Assembly (NCBI RefSeq): GCF_023856365.1
Contig: NC_064552.1
Location: forward strand, 5,652,097-5,716,096
DNA from: Brienomyrus brachyistius
Taxonomy: Eukaryota > Chordata > Actinopteri > Osteoglossiformes > Mormyridae
Direction: 5' to 3'
Length of the DNA stretch: 64,000 bases
Shown: piece after piece, positions 51,441 through 63,029 of the stretch
How positions within the stretch are numbered: position 1 is the first letter of the stretch
Layout of the letters: every line of letters begins with the position of its first letter
Program-made: the position numbers and the translations under genes
Notes under the pieces: model-generated
The model's database searches: none
The model's input: the letters and a program-made list of their open reading frames with translations, nothing else
What the model was told of the DNA's origin: nothing

Positions 51441-52984
51441 CAGAGACAGGCAGAGGGGACGTAAAAACATCTCAATTAGAAAATAGCTAAACCTGTCAGG
51501 ACGATCCCTTCACTTTAAAAACAAAATGCAATTTCCAGCTCGTACTGCAGTAAGGGATCTAGACCAGCCTGTTCTGGCACAGAGACCGTGACACTGCCAA
51601 ACTCTGGTCAATGAAGCCATCCACACTTACATTCATATTCCCACACGCTGTGTTTGAAGGTTCTAATTTACACACTATGTAGTAATACAGTGCTGCATAT
51701 TACCATTTTTTGTTTACTTCCTTCTATTATATTTGCATTACTGCTGTGAGAATTTGCAGGCAGGTGCTTCATTCATCTGCACTTACCAAGTGTCAGCAGT
51801 TTGACAGAGTGATTTTATTTAATTTGGTTTGAATGAGACACAGTCGGCTGCTTTGGTAATGGTTTGGAGTAGTCTGTGGACGATCGTCGCAGGTAGGATA
51901 GCCACGAGTGGCTACGAACAACTCCCCGTAGGTCCGTCCCATAATATCTTAAGAGTCTGTTGTCATTCTGTATGTAAATCATCGTAACGGCCATCCCCTG
52001 GTCTGGGATCAGGCTCACTTATCATCGCACGCGTTACACGCCCAGCAGGCGCAGTGCGCAGGGCGATGAAAGCTACCCAGGTCATGCCAATAGACGGACA
52101 TTAGCCTCAGCTATCGGATGTATGCTTCATCTTTTTACAGTGCGGCTGTCATCAAACTGCGCGCTATAATATTTAACTTCCACGCGAGACTGAAGTGTAA
52201 CACTAGACATCCGCCTGTAGTTTCCTAGTTGACCGGCACAGACAGATGTGAGAATTTCAGGGGCCCCTACGTGGCCTGGAAGCTGATTTGAAGGATCTTC
52301 AGCAATGCGAGTGGGTAAGACGCATGAAATTTCAGTCTTTTTAAAAATGAATTAAAAGGGCCATTTTCCACTTAATTCACCAAAGATGCTGCAGTGTTTG
52401 CAGTGGTCACTTAACGATCATTTCAGTCATTGCTGCTACCCAAATCTCAGGGGTAATTATAACGATTCACACAACTAATCCAGCGATGTATGAAGCTGGC
52501 CAGCGTGTTTTTCGTTTGTGCTACAGCCATCGTTTCCCTTTTTACTGTAGCCATAGACGGGGTATTAAAAATATACTAGTGAAATAATCCTTCAATACAC
52601 CAGGCATGACGGCTGCACCTCCTACAACATGCAGACAAGCTCAACCATAGATAGACGTATCGGTACCTATTTTGGTGAAACACGTTACAAATGTACAGTA
52701 AATATGCATCATCAAAGATCAGCGCTGATATTAAGAGCCTTCAAAAATTATCTCACACCATCGTCGAAGAAATCATTATAGCAAAAAAAATTAATAAATA
52801 CAAAAACCTCATGGATTCGGCTGAAGCTGGATTGTTGACGTTGTGCTTCCAGTTCTGGGGCCTCCAGTACCCTGGGATTGGACCCCTTAGGTTGCAGATC
52901 AGAGCTCACTGAGGGGGCTGACCATGCCCCCCCCCCCCCACTTACTATCATCTGCCACCTTCTGCTTAACTATACCCAAATTCT

Positions 52985-53065
52985 GCTTTAAAATGGTCCC
53001 CACAATGTCAAAATAAGAGATTTGTATGACATTGGTCCCCACAAAACGAATACACACATGACCCA
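52985..53065. repeat. fragment of the GTCCCCAC-type repeat
   Basis: The sequence aatggtccccacaatgtcaa aataag...attggtccccacaaaacgaa followed by a CA-rich stretch is related to the copy at 7395-7640. Confidence 0.6.
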
Positions 53066-53339
53066 CACAGAGACCGCGTATGTGAATTCAGGTGCTGTTC
53101 CCTTCCAAGGCCGCATTCGAAGACTGACAAGCCCGTCCCATATGGAAGGCTCCCTCCACCACGTCATGGAGGACGCACCCGGCGGATCCTTAGCAGTGCG
53201 ACATATCCAAGAATTCATTGCGCAGAGGTAAAGTGGTCGTGTCACAGCTAGGCAACAGTAAGGGCACTTTGTGAATCAAGGATAACGACGGGAACAGCTG
53301 GTGATGCAAACAGGAAATTATCCGTAGGCCACCAGATCA

Positions 53340-53480
53340 TCCCTTTCAAACACTTTCACTGGAGCATTTTGAAAGGTCAAGGGGCCCGGGAGATGTGAGA
53401 GTATTTCACAGAGGATGGGATTCGAACCAGTCACCTTCCGGTAACAGATAAAGAGGACAAACCCAGTGAGTCACACACCT
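53340..53480 (-). repeat. tRNA-derived SINE, minus strand
   Basis: On the minus strand gtgtgactcactgggtttg forms the A-box head and ggttcgaatccc (complement of 53416-53427) the B box, with the spacing of a tRNA promoter. No tRNA 3' half follows. Confidence 0.65.
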
Positions 53481-55231
53481 TCTTCACTGAAAACGGTTTA
53501 TACGGCTAAACATTCTAGTTTGGATGAAATATCTTACCCAACAGGGAGCATCCTGGTACCAAAAAACGACAACCAGCAGGTTACTATCCTTCACTCCCGA
53601 AAAAGCGTTTCCCATAACCGAGGAAGCCCCATATCCACGTTCTCCGAGCATTCTCTCACAGGACCACAAGCAGCTTTTCCTGCCGCTAGTCAGGTAAGAG
53701 GATCTCCTAATGGCTAAAGGAAGTAATGGTTCACACCTTGCTGAGTGCAACTTTATACGGCGGTAATTCATCACTGCTGCCGTGTCACTCAGTGAGCGGC
53801 CGCTCTGCCCCAGGGCTTTGCCGCCGTTTCCAGGCAACATGATCCCCGAGGGTTCCGGGGATTCCGCGGCGTCCCCCTTTTCTGAACGCTTACCGCCGCT
53901 AAGGTTTTACACGCAGACGCAACAGAGCTCGGAATTAAACGCCAGGTTTGAATATTTCTGTGTGTCTGGCCAGATTAATGAGATTAATAGCGATGTTGTT
54001 AACTAGGCTCATAAACAGTTTACGATTTTAGGGTGAAAATGGTTTAGTCTCAGACTGATCCGCCTTGAAATGGCCGGTACACTTTTGTTTAATGGCTCTG
54101 CCAGTTGCCTCATTAGCAAAATATGCTGGGTGTCTTTGGCTCGAGAGAGATGTGACTGAAGACTGACACCCTGTCTTCACGCGGGGGGCACTTGGAAAGG
54201 CCACTTCCCCAGCGCTGTTGACAAACACGCCCCCCCCCCCCCCCCACCCCCCGACTCCTTTTGTTTTCCAAGGTCTTAAAGACACCAGATCGGGTGTCCG
54301 TTGACGGAGGGGGAGCGATGCTTCCTCTTCCGGTATCGTGGGAAAACGGGATTAAGTTAATCCAACTCCAAACTCTGACCCAGTCTGGATCTTCTAATTA
54401 CTGGAATTGGTTCCCTTTGAGTCGCGACCCCAAGCGAGCGTGAAACCCCTCATTAAGATCTTAGGCAGCAGTGGCCAGGGGACACGAGGGGAAGAGGGGC
54501 CATTTGGGGCCAGTCCCTGCCCCTGGGGGTGTGTTACCAAGAGCGGCCGGGCCCAGCTGACACGCGGGGGCCGCTGAGGTGAAGCAGCACCTGGGGCAGC
54601 TTGGGGTACTGGTGCATGGTGCCGCTGAAGACTTAAGTGGCTCTGATGAATTACTGTACGGAAACCCGGCCCGTCTCTAATGGAGGCCGGACCGAGCCGT
54701 CGTGACAAAGCGCGGTGCGATCGCAATCGCAGCGTGTCGATGGGAGCCGGGCGTGTGACAATCAGGCATCCTGCCGCGATGTGGCACAGAGGAACCCAAT
54801 ACCACAGACACTCTGCTTCAGTCCAGGCCCAGGTGCAGACACTGGTTATTTCCATTAACACCTTACTGTCCAGATCAGACAGATAAGAAGCAATGAGAGC
54901 CTGGTTGACACTGAAAATGATGAAAGAGCAACGTTGCTTATAGCAGCACATAGTGGAAGACTGACAGTTCATATATATTACAAAATATATATAAAAATCC
55001 AGAAATTTATACCACATCACCTGTAATCATGGAATTAATCTGTGGGAATTGTTTCCTGGTAAAACCTTTTTTTTTTGGGGGGGGGGGGGGGGTTTAAACT
55101 TCAACACTCCATATAAAGTTCAAGCAAACTTACCCATTCACAGGATTTATAACTTAACTAAGGAGAAATCTTGTAATTACTTTAAAATATTAATTAATGC
55201 ACAAACCACTTCTGATTTAGAAAAACAGGAG

Positions 55232-55440
55232 GTATTGTGTAGCTTGGCGCGTTAGGACTGCCACCGGAAGGTCACCGGTTCAAAGCCCAGGGTTGGCATA
55301 GTCATCTAACCATTGAGCCACTGAGCATGGACCTGAGCTCCCACTCTTCCAGGGACCGTCTGACCCTGCAGCATCCTCAAAAAACCACAAGTCACCTGGG
55401 GTAAATGTATCTGCTCAATAAACGAAATGCTTTTAGTACA
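55232..55440 (+). repeat. tRNA-derived SINE
   Basis: A-box-like gtgtagcttggcgcgttagg is followed by B-box ggttcaaagcc (55278-55288). The tail gtaaatgtatctgctcaata aacgaaatg has the short AT-rich ending typical of fish tRNA SINEs. Confidence 0.7.
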
Positions 55441-57150
55441 ATTGTTTGTATCCCAAAATACAGTCTTTGTTACACCAAGGACTCAGCCTCGTAGATAATA
55501 AGATGAAAATATGCTCTGACTGCCCCAGATCTTAGGTCACAGTGGGGGAGGGGGGGCCCACATAATGGCAGCACCCTCTGTGTCAGTGCCACGAGTACCC
55601 AAGTCTCGCTTGTTTTACTTCGTCCCACACAACGGGAGGCAAGTGTGCATTCAATTATAACCTAGTTACGATATTTTTCCTTGTTTGTTTGCTCTGATTT
55701 CTAGCGCACATCACCTTGTTTACAAACACCTGAAGCACTTGTACGTTTTCATGAGGAGGCTCTATTTATTTAGTACTTTTTTCTTTCTAAATCTTTCTAA
55801 TTTCTTTCTAAATTTTTTTGTTTCTCCCATCGATGGGGGATTATCTGCACTTGCAGGACAAAGACATGTTGCGTGCCGGTTTGCACGCTGATAAATCGGC
55901 CGTCGGCCGCCCGCCTTTATTCCGGCCCGTTTCACCGCTCATAGGTAAAATAAATCGAAACGAAAAATATCCTCGCACATCGCCGTAAAATTCTCCCCAG
56001 CTTTACCAGCTCGTCGCGAAATATAAGAAAACAGCTGCAGCGTATAACCTGAAGACCCGAGAGAAACGGACAAATCGCCCGAAAAGACACATTTAAGCCG
56101 TAAAATAAGCAGAGAAAAAGCAAATCGCTCCAGACGAAAAACTGAACTTCTGAACTTGGTGGAAATAAAGCCGCGATGCCTCTTTGAAATCAGGCTTATT
56201 TGAAGTGACAAGCGGAAAATGTCTCAGTCTCACCTAGTGTTCTCACTCAGGAGTTAACGGACGAAGGAGACCCAGATGAGCGCTGTCATGGGGGGGGGGG
56301 GGGGGCGGAGCACAAGGTCCAAACTTTTCTCGTCTTTCTGAAACGCGGTTCAGATATTCTTAGGGCAAATGCTAAATATCCAACACAGGTTTATAAGACT
56401 GCTCCCGTAATCTGTGGGCGAATATGGAGTTAAATTTGTGGCCTTGACTGTCTGAACGATTTAATTAAGGGGGCGCACAGAGGGGGCGGATTATCCCAAA
56501 CGCTTGGTTAAACTTGAAGTTCGTCATACAAATAATTAACCAGTTTATAAACTTGTAAATGGTCTTTTATTCATATCAAAATAAAGACCTTGTGATGAAA
56601 CTTGTCAGTTTTAATGTTTTTTTTTTTTTGGAAATCAGAGAAAAGACATAAAGCAGATGGTTAATTGCTGTGTTGGGAGTATTTCCTTGTACGATGCATT
56701 TTTATTATCTAGTAAGATTTGACAGCTTTATGGGTAAAGATCCAGTTACGAATTCGCTTGAGATTATTGCATCTATATATAAACTCAACAAAGGACAGAT
56801 TAGTCTTAGTGTTTAAATCGCTGAGTATGGAAGGCGCTCTTCATATATCTGAAAGTGTTTAGTATACAGTTCGCAAGGTACAACCAGGCCTATAGGCAAT
56901 TAACCAAAAAAAAAGACTACGAAAAAAATGTAGGATAATGGAAAACGCTTTTCTCTCTTAAAGGAAGTCCTGCGTGGAGGGGTGAATTGTTACTGAAAAT
57001 GTTTCATGTGATTCTTTTAATTGATTTGTGATGCTCATATCCCCAACAGTTAATATTTTCTGCAATTAAACACCGCCAGAATAGAGATAATTTTACAGTA
57101 TGGGCCTGTAGGAATTGACATATTCCATTGTTTGATTTCAAATAAGGCAA

Positions 57151-57156
57151 TTTATT
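57151..57156 (-). terminator. candidate foxi2 polyadenylation signal
   Basis: The plus strand reads tttatt, giving AATAAA on the minus strand about 380 bp after the foxi2 stop. It is the first canonical hexamer seen downstream. Another lies near 56566. Usage is inferred. Confidence 0.4.
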
Positions 57157-57533
57157 TAAAACATTCTAAAAAAAATGGAGTGCACTTTAAATAAAAAAAA
57201 AACATGTTTATAAGCAGACATGTTAAGGCACAGATATAGTTTTTCAAATATCACCAAATTCCAGGCGCCGTCAGCTCGCAGGTTCGCCTACAGTATGACA
57301 GGGCTACAGCTGAACTATAGAGATGTGAGATTTAAACACCTTATGCGTACAAAGTTATGCAAAGTTTGAACAAATAGTTCAAATGATGTAATTGAATAGA
57401 CCAAGTCAATTAAGCCAGAATAAAAATGTTTATAAGGAAGGATCTTATTTGATACCAATCTATTAGGGCACTTAGGTGGTATAATGACATATGGTTGTGT
57501 GTAGTTCCTTGTTGGTCGTGTTTTAATTCATTT

Positions 57534-58078
57534 TCAAACCTCGGTTCCTTCGCGATTATATATTAAATTGTTTACACTGAAATGGTTTGTGAGAGAACTG
57601 GTGCTGTGGCTGGCGGAATAGTAGCCGAGGCGGCTGGGCGGGTGGCCGGCGTCGGAGTTCACAAGCGCACCGTTCGTGGGCGAGTACGAGCCAAGTCCGG
57701 GCAAGTTCTCCCTGTTCTGCGTCAAATCCGCCAAAAGTCCGGATCCGTACTGCCTGCCACCGCCGACGCCGTTGTGGTGCCCGGCCAGCACAGAGTTCAT
57801 GTTGGAGATGAAGCTGGTGAAGCAGGGATTGTGCTCCAGCGAGGGGGACGGCGAGGGCTTGGTGTCGCCGCCCCCCGGGGAGCCCTGCAGACTCTGCGGA
57901 GGCGAGCTCAGCATGCTGCCGGTGTCGGAGAGCTTTACCCCGCCGCTGTCCTCTTCAGACTTGGCCGACAAAACGTTGCCTTGACTAGCATCCGCCCTCC
58001 TTTTCCTTTTCCTTCTGAAGTTACCGTTATCGAACATCTTTTCGCAGTTTGGGTCCAGAGTCCAGTAGTTTCCTTTCC
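57534..58078 (-). CDS. foxi2: foxi2 coding exon 2
   Basis: This exon is 545 nt, encoding residue 200 (second and third bases) to 380 and the stop. The acceptor reads GCATCAG|GGAAAGG (AG at 58079-58080). It restores the frame as DDPGKGNYW across the junction, the expected FoxI sequence. Confidence 0.93.
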
Positions 58079-58946
58079 CTGATGCACGGAAGAAAATCAT
58101 ATACATTAAAAACACGACAAAAGAGACCAACCACTCGTGCCTCTAACTGGTGAACTATATAAACCATACTGGATGCATTACAGACAGGGGATATGTCCCA
58201 TCTGGTTTCACACTCCCACAACTGCCTGCAGGTTCCTGCTTGTCACCTGTTGCTGAATTTATAAGCCTGTATTGCAGGTCACCGCGCCGCAGCATGCATG
58301 TAGGCTGTGTATGCATGCATCCTGCACGGTACTATTCCGGTGACTTACCAGGGTCATCCTCGTCTCTTGCGACTTTCTTGAAGCAGTCATTCAAAGACAG
58401 ATTGTGGCGAATGGAGTTCTGCCAGCCGGCTTTGCTCTTCTTGTAAAAGGGGAAGTTCTCGGCCACGTACTGGTAGATCTGACTGAGTGTCAGCTTCTTA
58501 TCCTGCGCGTTTTGGATCGCCATGGCTATGAGAGCAGAGTACGAGTACGGAGGTCTAACCATCTTGAAAAGCTCCTGCTGACTCGAGAGGGAGAGCCACC
58601 CAAGGTCAGCCCCCCCGAATCCCGAGTGCGGAGCCAGGAATTGCCTCTGGTTCGTCCCGTATCCCGACGAGATGTACGAGGTGCTGTTGGATCCAGCAAG
58701 ATAAGGAGATGAGTTGATGGCCGGATTGTTGAGCCACAGGTAGGGGTTGCTGCTCGGGGAGTTGTACTCCCCTAGCCCGTAGGCGGGAGGGTGCGCGGCC
58801 GGCCTCTGGCCGGGGTGCTGATGCAGGTTTTGCTGGTACATGCTGAGGTTCTCGCAGTACACGGCCATGTCCAGGAGCTCCTGCGCGCTGTGATGCTGAA
58901 CGGGGCTAGACTGAGGGTTAGATGGCTGCTGTCCAAATCCGTTCAT
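57534..58946 (-). CDS. foxi2: FoxI-class forkhead transcription factor, probably foxi2 (2 exons, 380 aa)
   Basis: DNA-binding transcription factor of the nucleus. FoxI proteins specify ionocyte, otic/placodal and other epithelial lineages (family knowledge). Coding exon 1 is 58349-58946 and exon 2 is 57534-58078, joined by a 270-bp GT-AG phase-1 intron inside the forkhead box, where the FoxI intron usually lies. The spliced frame is exactly 381 codons including the stop. The N-terminus (1-130) is rich in Q, S, Y and N. The forkhead domain spans about 131-225, opening with [18 protein letters not shown], with recognition helix [10 protein letters not shown] at 175-184 and wing [19 protein letters not shown] basic nuclear-localisation stretch RRKRKRR is at 221-227. 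The C-terminal activation region carries [14 protein letters not shown] and ends in [10 protein letters not shown], as in FoxI1. An Ala at 193 replaces the usual Pro. FoxI membership is certain. The foxi2 name rests on the neighbouring clrn3, since human FOXI2 is next to CLRN3. A foxi1 or foxi3 paralogue is the alternative. Confidence 0.93.
58349..58946 (-). CDS. foxi2: foxi2 coding exon 1
   Basis: This exon is 598 nt, encoding residues 1-199 plus the first base of codon 200. The start ATG is at 58944-58946, preceded by an in-frame-free 5' leader, and its protein begins [10 protein letters not shown], a typical FoxI start. The donor reads CCCTG|GTAAGTCA (plus-strand acttac at 58343-58348). 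Confidence 0.93.
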
Positions 58947-59029
58947 AATCCGCTCCGATCAATGACGAATAGGGAGCAGCGCAGGTTTATCGACATCTGG
59001 CGGCGCTCGGTCTTTCTATCTCCGTTTCT

Positions 59030-59080
59030 CACCGAAGACTGAAGTCTGAAGGCTTGGAGGGGAGTATTTAAGGTAGCTAA
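59030..59080 (-). promoter_or_regulatory. putative foxi2 core promoter with TATA-like box
   Basis: On the minus strand a TTAAATAC motif (complement of 59064-59072) lies about 120 bp upstream of the ATG. This would place transcription start near 59035 and give a 5' leader of roughly 90 nt. The exact start is not visible in the sequence, and no clear CCAAT box is seen. This is an inference from motif spacing. Confidence 0.4.
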
Positions 59081-60164
59081 TGACTCTGAAGATCGAGAGA
59101 GAGCCTTGTGCTCAATGGGCTCTTGGGCAACACCCCTTTCCCGAAGTCACGCTTCATTCCTATTGTCTTAAGTAGGGTTTAAAAGAGGGGATTACCCTCC
59201 GCGAGCGCGTGAAAGCGCCCCCCTCTTATTTTTTGAAGGTATATACTGCATTTCAGTACTGTATTCGGGTGGTAACCAAGAGAATATGGTTCCAGTTGGC
59301 AGTTGGCCACATGTGATATTTACTCTCAAATACTTTTTGTAACGAGGTGTAAGGATTCATATATCAAATGTAAAGTACAGTTATACTTGTTGTTCATGCT
59401 GTCAAGACAGTCGGTCAAAGCAAGTCACAATGTAAAAGTTTTCTTTAACATTAATAATTTAAACTGCATCATACAATCGGTTAATACTTAATTTAGTAAA
59501 AAAAATACTTAAAAACATGGCGTGGGGTCAGTGTAAGTTGTTTTAATTGATAGTCTCATTTAAAAACGAAAAATTAAAACAACACAGCGGTACTCTCTTG
59601 AATATACTTATCAGCAGCATAGCCTAAACACAAGGCAGATATTATCAATTTCACTGGGCGCTACTAAAATATCGACTATGCAGTTCCATTCGCACAAACG
59701 AACAAAGGTAAAACAGGTGCATTAGTGGAAGACAAAATAATCGGAATTATACTTTCTGTGGAAAAATATAAACAACTTGCTATTTAGTTGTGTTTAGTTG
59801 TATTTAATACGATTAAATACATGTCAATTTAATAATAAAAAACTAAAAACAAATACCAGCATAACGTTTGTCATAAGTTTTTAAAAAGACACACAAGGAA
59901 CCTAGCGACGGAAACATCACGAAAACAGCAACCAACTTAAAAATGGAGCAAGCAATTTACAAGTTACGATAAAAAAAACTATTAATAAGACATTTATTCA
60001 ATACTGACAATGAAAAATGTAACTTTTAATCAATTAATACAGTAATACGTACCTCAAGAAGTTTTAGTAGTTATTAATTATAACAATACTTGGTTTTCGC
60101 ATATTGGACGCCTGAAATGAACATACACTATAACCTAATTGTAATGCAGTTATACATAATTAAT

Positions 60165-60252
60165 CCAAATCAATCAATCAATTAATTAAACAAATAAATA
60201 CTCTAATTAATTAAGCAAGTAATTGATTAATCAATCAATACATTAATTGATG
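60165..60252. repeat. degenerate (AATC)n/(AATT)n microsatellite
   Basis: The run is made of aatcaatc, aattaatt and aaataaat units and lies within the AT-rich block upstream of foxi2. Confidence 0.85.
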
Positions 60253-60268
60253 CGCCTCACACCTCTGT

Positions 60269-60522
60269 ACTCTCAGAAAAAAGAGTACGGATTTGTACCT
60301 TTGCTTGTCACGGGCTGTACCCTCAAGGGTTTGTACCCTTAGCTGTAGGTAATTGTGCCTTTTGAGGGGTAGAAACACACTCTGAGGAACATTTCTGTAC
60401 CATTGATAGGACAGTAATGCTGTTTGTACCGTTGGGATGTTCCTCTATTTCTGTACCTTAAAAGGTACAATTACAAGGGTGACCAGCAAAGGTACAAATT
60501 TCTACCCTTTTTTTCTGAGAGT
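60269..60522. mobile_element. MITE with about 43-bp terminal inverted repeats
   Basis: The left end actctcagaaaaaagagtac plus ggatttgtacctttgcttgtcac pairs with the right end gtgaccagcaaaggtacaaa plus tttctacccttttttctgagagt, with few mismatches. The element is 254 bp, has no coding frame, and has internal ggtac motifs in both orientations. A clean target duplication is not visible, so the superfamily is left open. Confidence 0.8.
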
Positions 60523-60566
60523 GTGGACCAAACAAATAAATAAATAGTCAAATCAATCAGTGAATG

Positions 60567-60720
60567 AATGTGCCTCACACCCTTTGCCCATGGTTCGAGT
60601 CTCCGCCCGGCTCCATGTGTGTGCGGTGTGCAGCGTCCCCGCACAGTCTAAAACACGCTGAGGCTGATGGGAGTTACCAAATTGCCCGTAGTTGTGCACT
60701 GGATGGAAATGAATGAATGA
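60567..60720 (+). repeat. tRNA-derived SINE fragment
   Basis: It contains gcctcacaccctttgcccat, B-box ggttcgagtct (60592-60602), then cagtctaaaacacgctgagg ctgatgggagttaccaaatt gcccgtag. It is the same family as the 47.5 and 51.2 kb copies. It ends in a degenerate gaatgaatgaacgaac run. Confidence 0.7.
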
Positions 60721-62183
60721 ACGAACGAACGAATGAACAAATAGATAAAAAAAATAAGAAAATACTGGCTAGATATTTTAGAAGAGTTACGTGATGAAAA
60801 CAAAAACCTTCAACCTTTTTTTAAATTTATGGGTCTAGTTCTGTGCTTCATATGTGCAGTTTTGAAAGAATCAACATAATTTACCCAGATATGAAAAGCA
60901 TTAACAGTCATTTACTGACGTAAAAGTTGTGGTACTGTATTGCTGAGACTGTAAAGGCATTTCATCACTGAAATAATATTACGTTCCCGTTCGTATCACT
61001 ATCGATCTCCCTCCTGATCATTTCTTGCATTCAGCTTCTTTCATACACTGCCACCTTGTGGACAATCAAAGATATGCCCTTTTATATCTAGTACCGAATA
61101 TCCAAAATTATAGTATCTGCAATTGGATAAAGAGATTGACAGTAAGAATTTTAATAGCTCCGGGGCAGACAGATACCTGTGTTTGATCCCAAGTGTGAAA
61201 TTCAGTATGGACAAATTAATAACAACTCACCAAGGTTCAAAGTTCACTGCGCTCGAGTTTTGTTTTTCCCTGTATGTACCTGGCAAAGCAGCCTGTAGGT
61301 AAGTATACGTGACCGGTTAGTAACTATTTAAAAACTCCTTGTGGATTTCGCGTCGTTTATATTTAAATGACGTTATAGGCGGTTACAGTATAATTATCTA
61401 TTATTATTATTATTATTTGCAGAAATAAATGTTTCGTTTGTAAATTACGTACTTCATAGTAAAATGTAATCGAAGGCTCCAATAACATAGAATCGTAGAC
61501 TGACCTCTAGTGGCTGTTTTTGAAAACTGCATGTGAGTTCATCGACGCTCTGCTTAAGCAGGCGAGCAGTCGAGTCTCTCCTTCTTCCAAGTATACGCGT
61601 TACGCTGTGGTGTTAAAATGCCGCGCAATAAATAAGGGCATTCGTACTCAATGCTTTCGACAGTATAACCTTTCCGGTCTCGGTATTGTTTCATTCGAGT
61701 AGTCTACGGAATCTAATTGCTATTATTTACTGTCCAAAACACGTTATGCGGCCTATCAATATTTAAATTACAAAATCTGTAATTATATGAGCTCACATTT
61801 CGATTTTGTAGCTGCCTTGATACACTGAAGCATGAAATAACTCAGCAGCCCAAACTCCAAATCATATTATAAGGCATAATTTTATACGCCAGACTGAATC
61901 TATCGTTCAGGCTGCTATGCCTCAATAATTTATTGTCTTAGACAGTGATTGTTTGTAATGGTCAATATCTGAACGTAAGATACCTTCATTATTCTTCTGC
62001 ATAGTTGAATCACAAACGTTTGCTCACTGACGCTCTGGACACGGTGCCGTAATGGCAAATTCAGATAAATACAGAATGCAAATCTCCAGGTCGCAACAGA
62101 TAATCGAGTGAAGGACGATTTATCCCATCCTAGCTTTTCTCCAGTGAACATTAGACTTTGGACTGCATGTGCTTTCAGATGTT

Positions 62184-62312
62184 GAAAGTAAGATTTTGCG
62201 TTAACCAACCAGTTGAACATAAAAAGTCACATTCACAGGTTACTCAGCTGGTTGGTTGAAACAAAATCTTGGTCTGGATTTTAACTTTCTGGACCAGAAC
62301 TTTCCAAATCCG
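62184..62312. mobile_element. truncated copy of the palindromic MITE
   Basis: It shares accaaccagttgaacataa, agtcacattcacag, ctcagctggttggttgaaac and ggtctggattttaactttct with the intact copy at 62467-62631. Its left arm is shortened, so the outer terminal repeat is lost on that side. Confidence 0.75.
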
Positions 62313-62466
62313 TGTGCTTTATAACGGCATCTTTCTTCTGAAATTTCTGGAACAATCAGTGCAGCACCAGGTCGGAATTATACGCAGGCCAACTGAAGCG
62401 ATATTCAGCTAAAGTAATTCGCTGTATTGACGGCAGACCGATAGATCAAGGCACATTAGTCAGTTG

Positions 62467-62631
62467 CGGAGGTGTAAAGTTCAGGTCCAGAAAGTACAAG
62501 TCCAGACCAGGGTTTTGTTTCAACCAACCAAATGAGCATAAGGAGTCACAGTCACAGAGAACTCAGCTGGTTGGTTTAAACAAAACCTTGGGCTGGATTT
62601 GTACTTTCTGGACCTGAACTTTACACCTCTC
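62467..62631. mobile_element. palindromic MITE with about 68-bp arms
   Basis: Nearly the whole element is one inverted repeat. The left arm gaggtgtaaagttcaggtcc agaaagtac... pairs with the right arm ...gtactttctggacctgaactttacacctc, separated by about 25 bp. Identical 8-bp sequences gtcagttg flank it at 62459-62466 and 62632-62639, consistent with a hAT-type target duplication. No coding capacity. Confidence 0.85.
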
Positions 62632-62751
62632 GTCAGTTGTTCATTTTTTATGTATAAATACTGGTAAATACTGTATTAAACTCAGCAATGTAGAGCCATT
62701 TAACACAAAACACAGAAGCGTCGCCGTCCTTAGTATTATCCTTACCGTGAA

Positions 62752-63029
62752 CAGGGACGGATTATGGACCGGGCCAGCGGGGCCGCTGCCCAGGGGCCCT
62801 TGGGGTGCAGGGGGCCCGTGGGGCCCCTAGCCGAAAACAATTTGCAACGCTTATCAACAGTGTATTTTCGTTTGTCTATTTTAGAGGGCCTACATTCTTT
62901 GATCCACTGCCTACAAGGGCCCCAGACCCTATAGGGAGGGCGTTTGGCTGCCAAGGGCCCTTGAATTGTGGTGGTTGTGGTGGTGCTGGTGGTGGTGGGG
63001 GGGCCCACACAACCCATAATCCGTCCCTG
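62752..63029. mobile_element. non-autonomous hAT-like element
   Basis: Perfect 15-bp inverted ends cagggacggattatg (62752-62766) and cataatccgtccctg (63015-63029) enclose 278 bp. The flanks accgtgaa (62744-62751) and accgtcaa (63030-63037) are an 8-bp target duplication with one mismatch. The interior is rich in GGGCCC and holds a GGT-rich run. Confidence 0.88.

Larger units (their letters stand above)
40426..57150. other. gene desert, second part, up to the foxi2 3' side
   Basis: No supported exon. It holds most of the SINE copies, the 60-bp minisatellite at 46.2 kb, the polypyrimidine tract at 48.8 kb and at least eleven poly(G)/poly(C) tracts of 12 or more bases. The 208-codon minus-strand frame at 54394-55020 has no recognisable domain. 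Enhancers for foxi2 may lie here but cannot be seen by eye. Confidence 0.5.

Noticed and set aside
54394..55020. 208-codon open frame on the minus strand
   Set aside because: No recognisable domain, biased low-complexity composition, no splice context. It overlaps another frame on the opposite strand.
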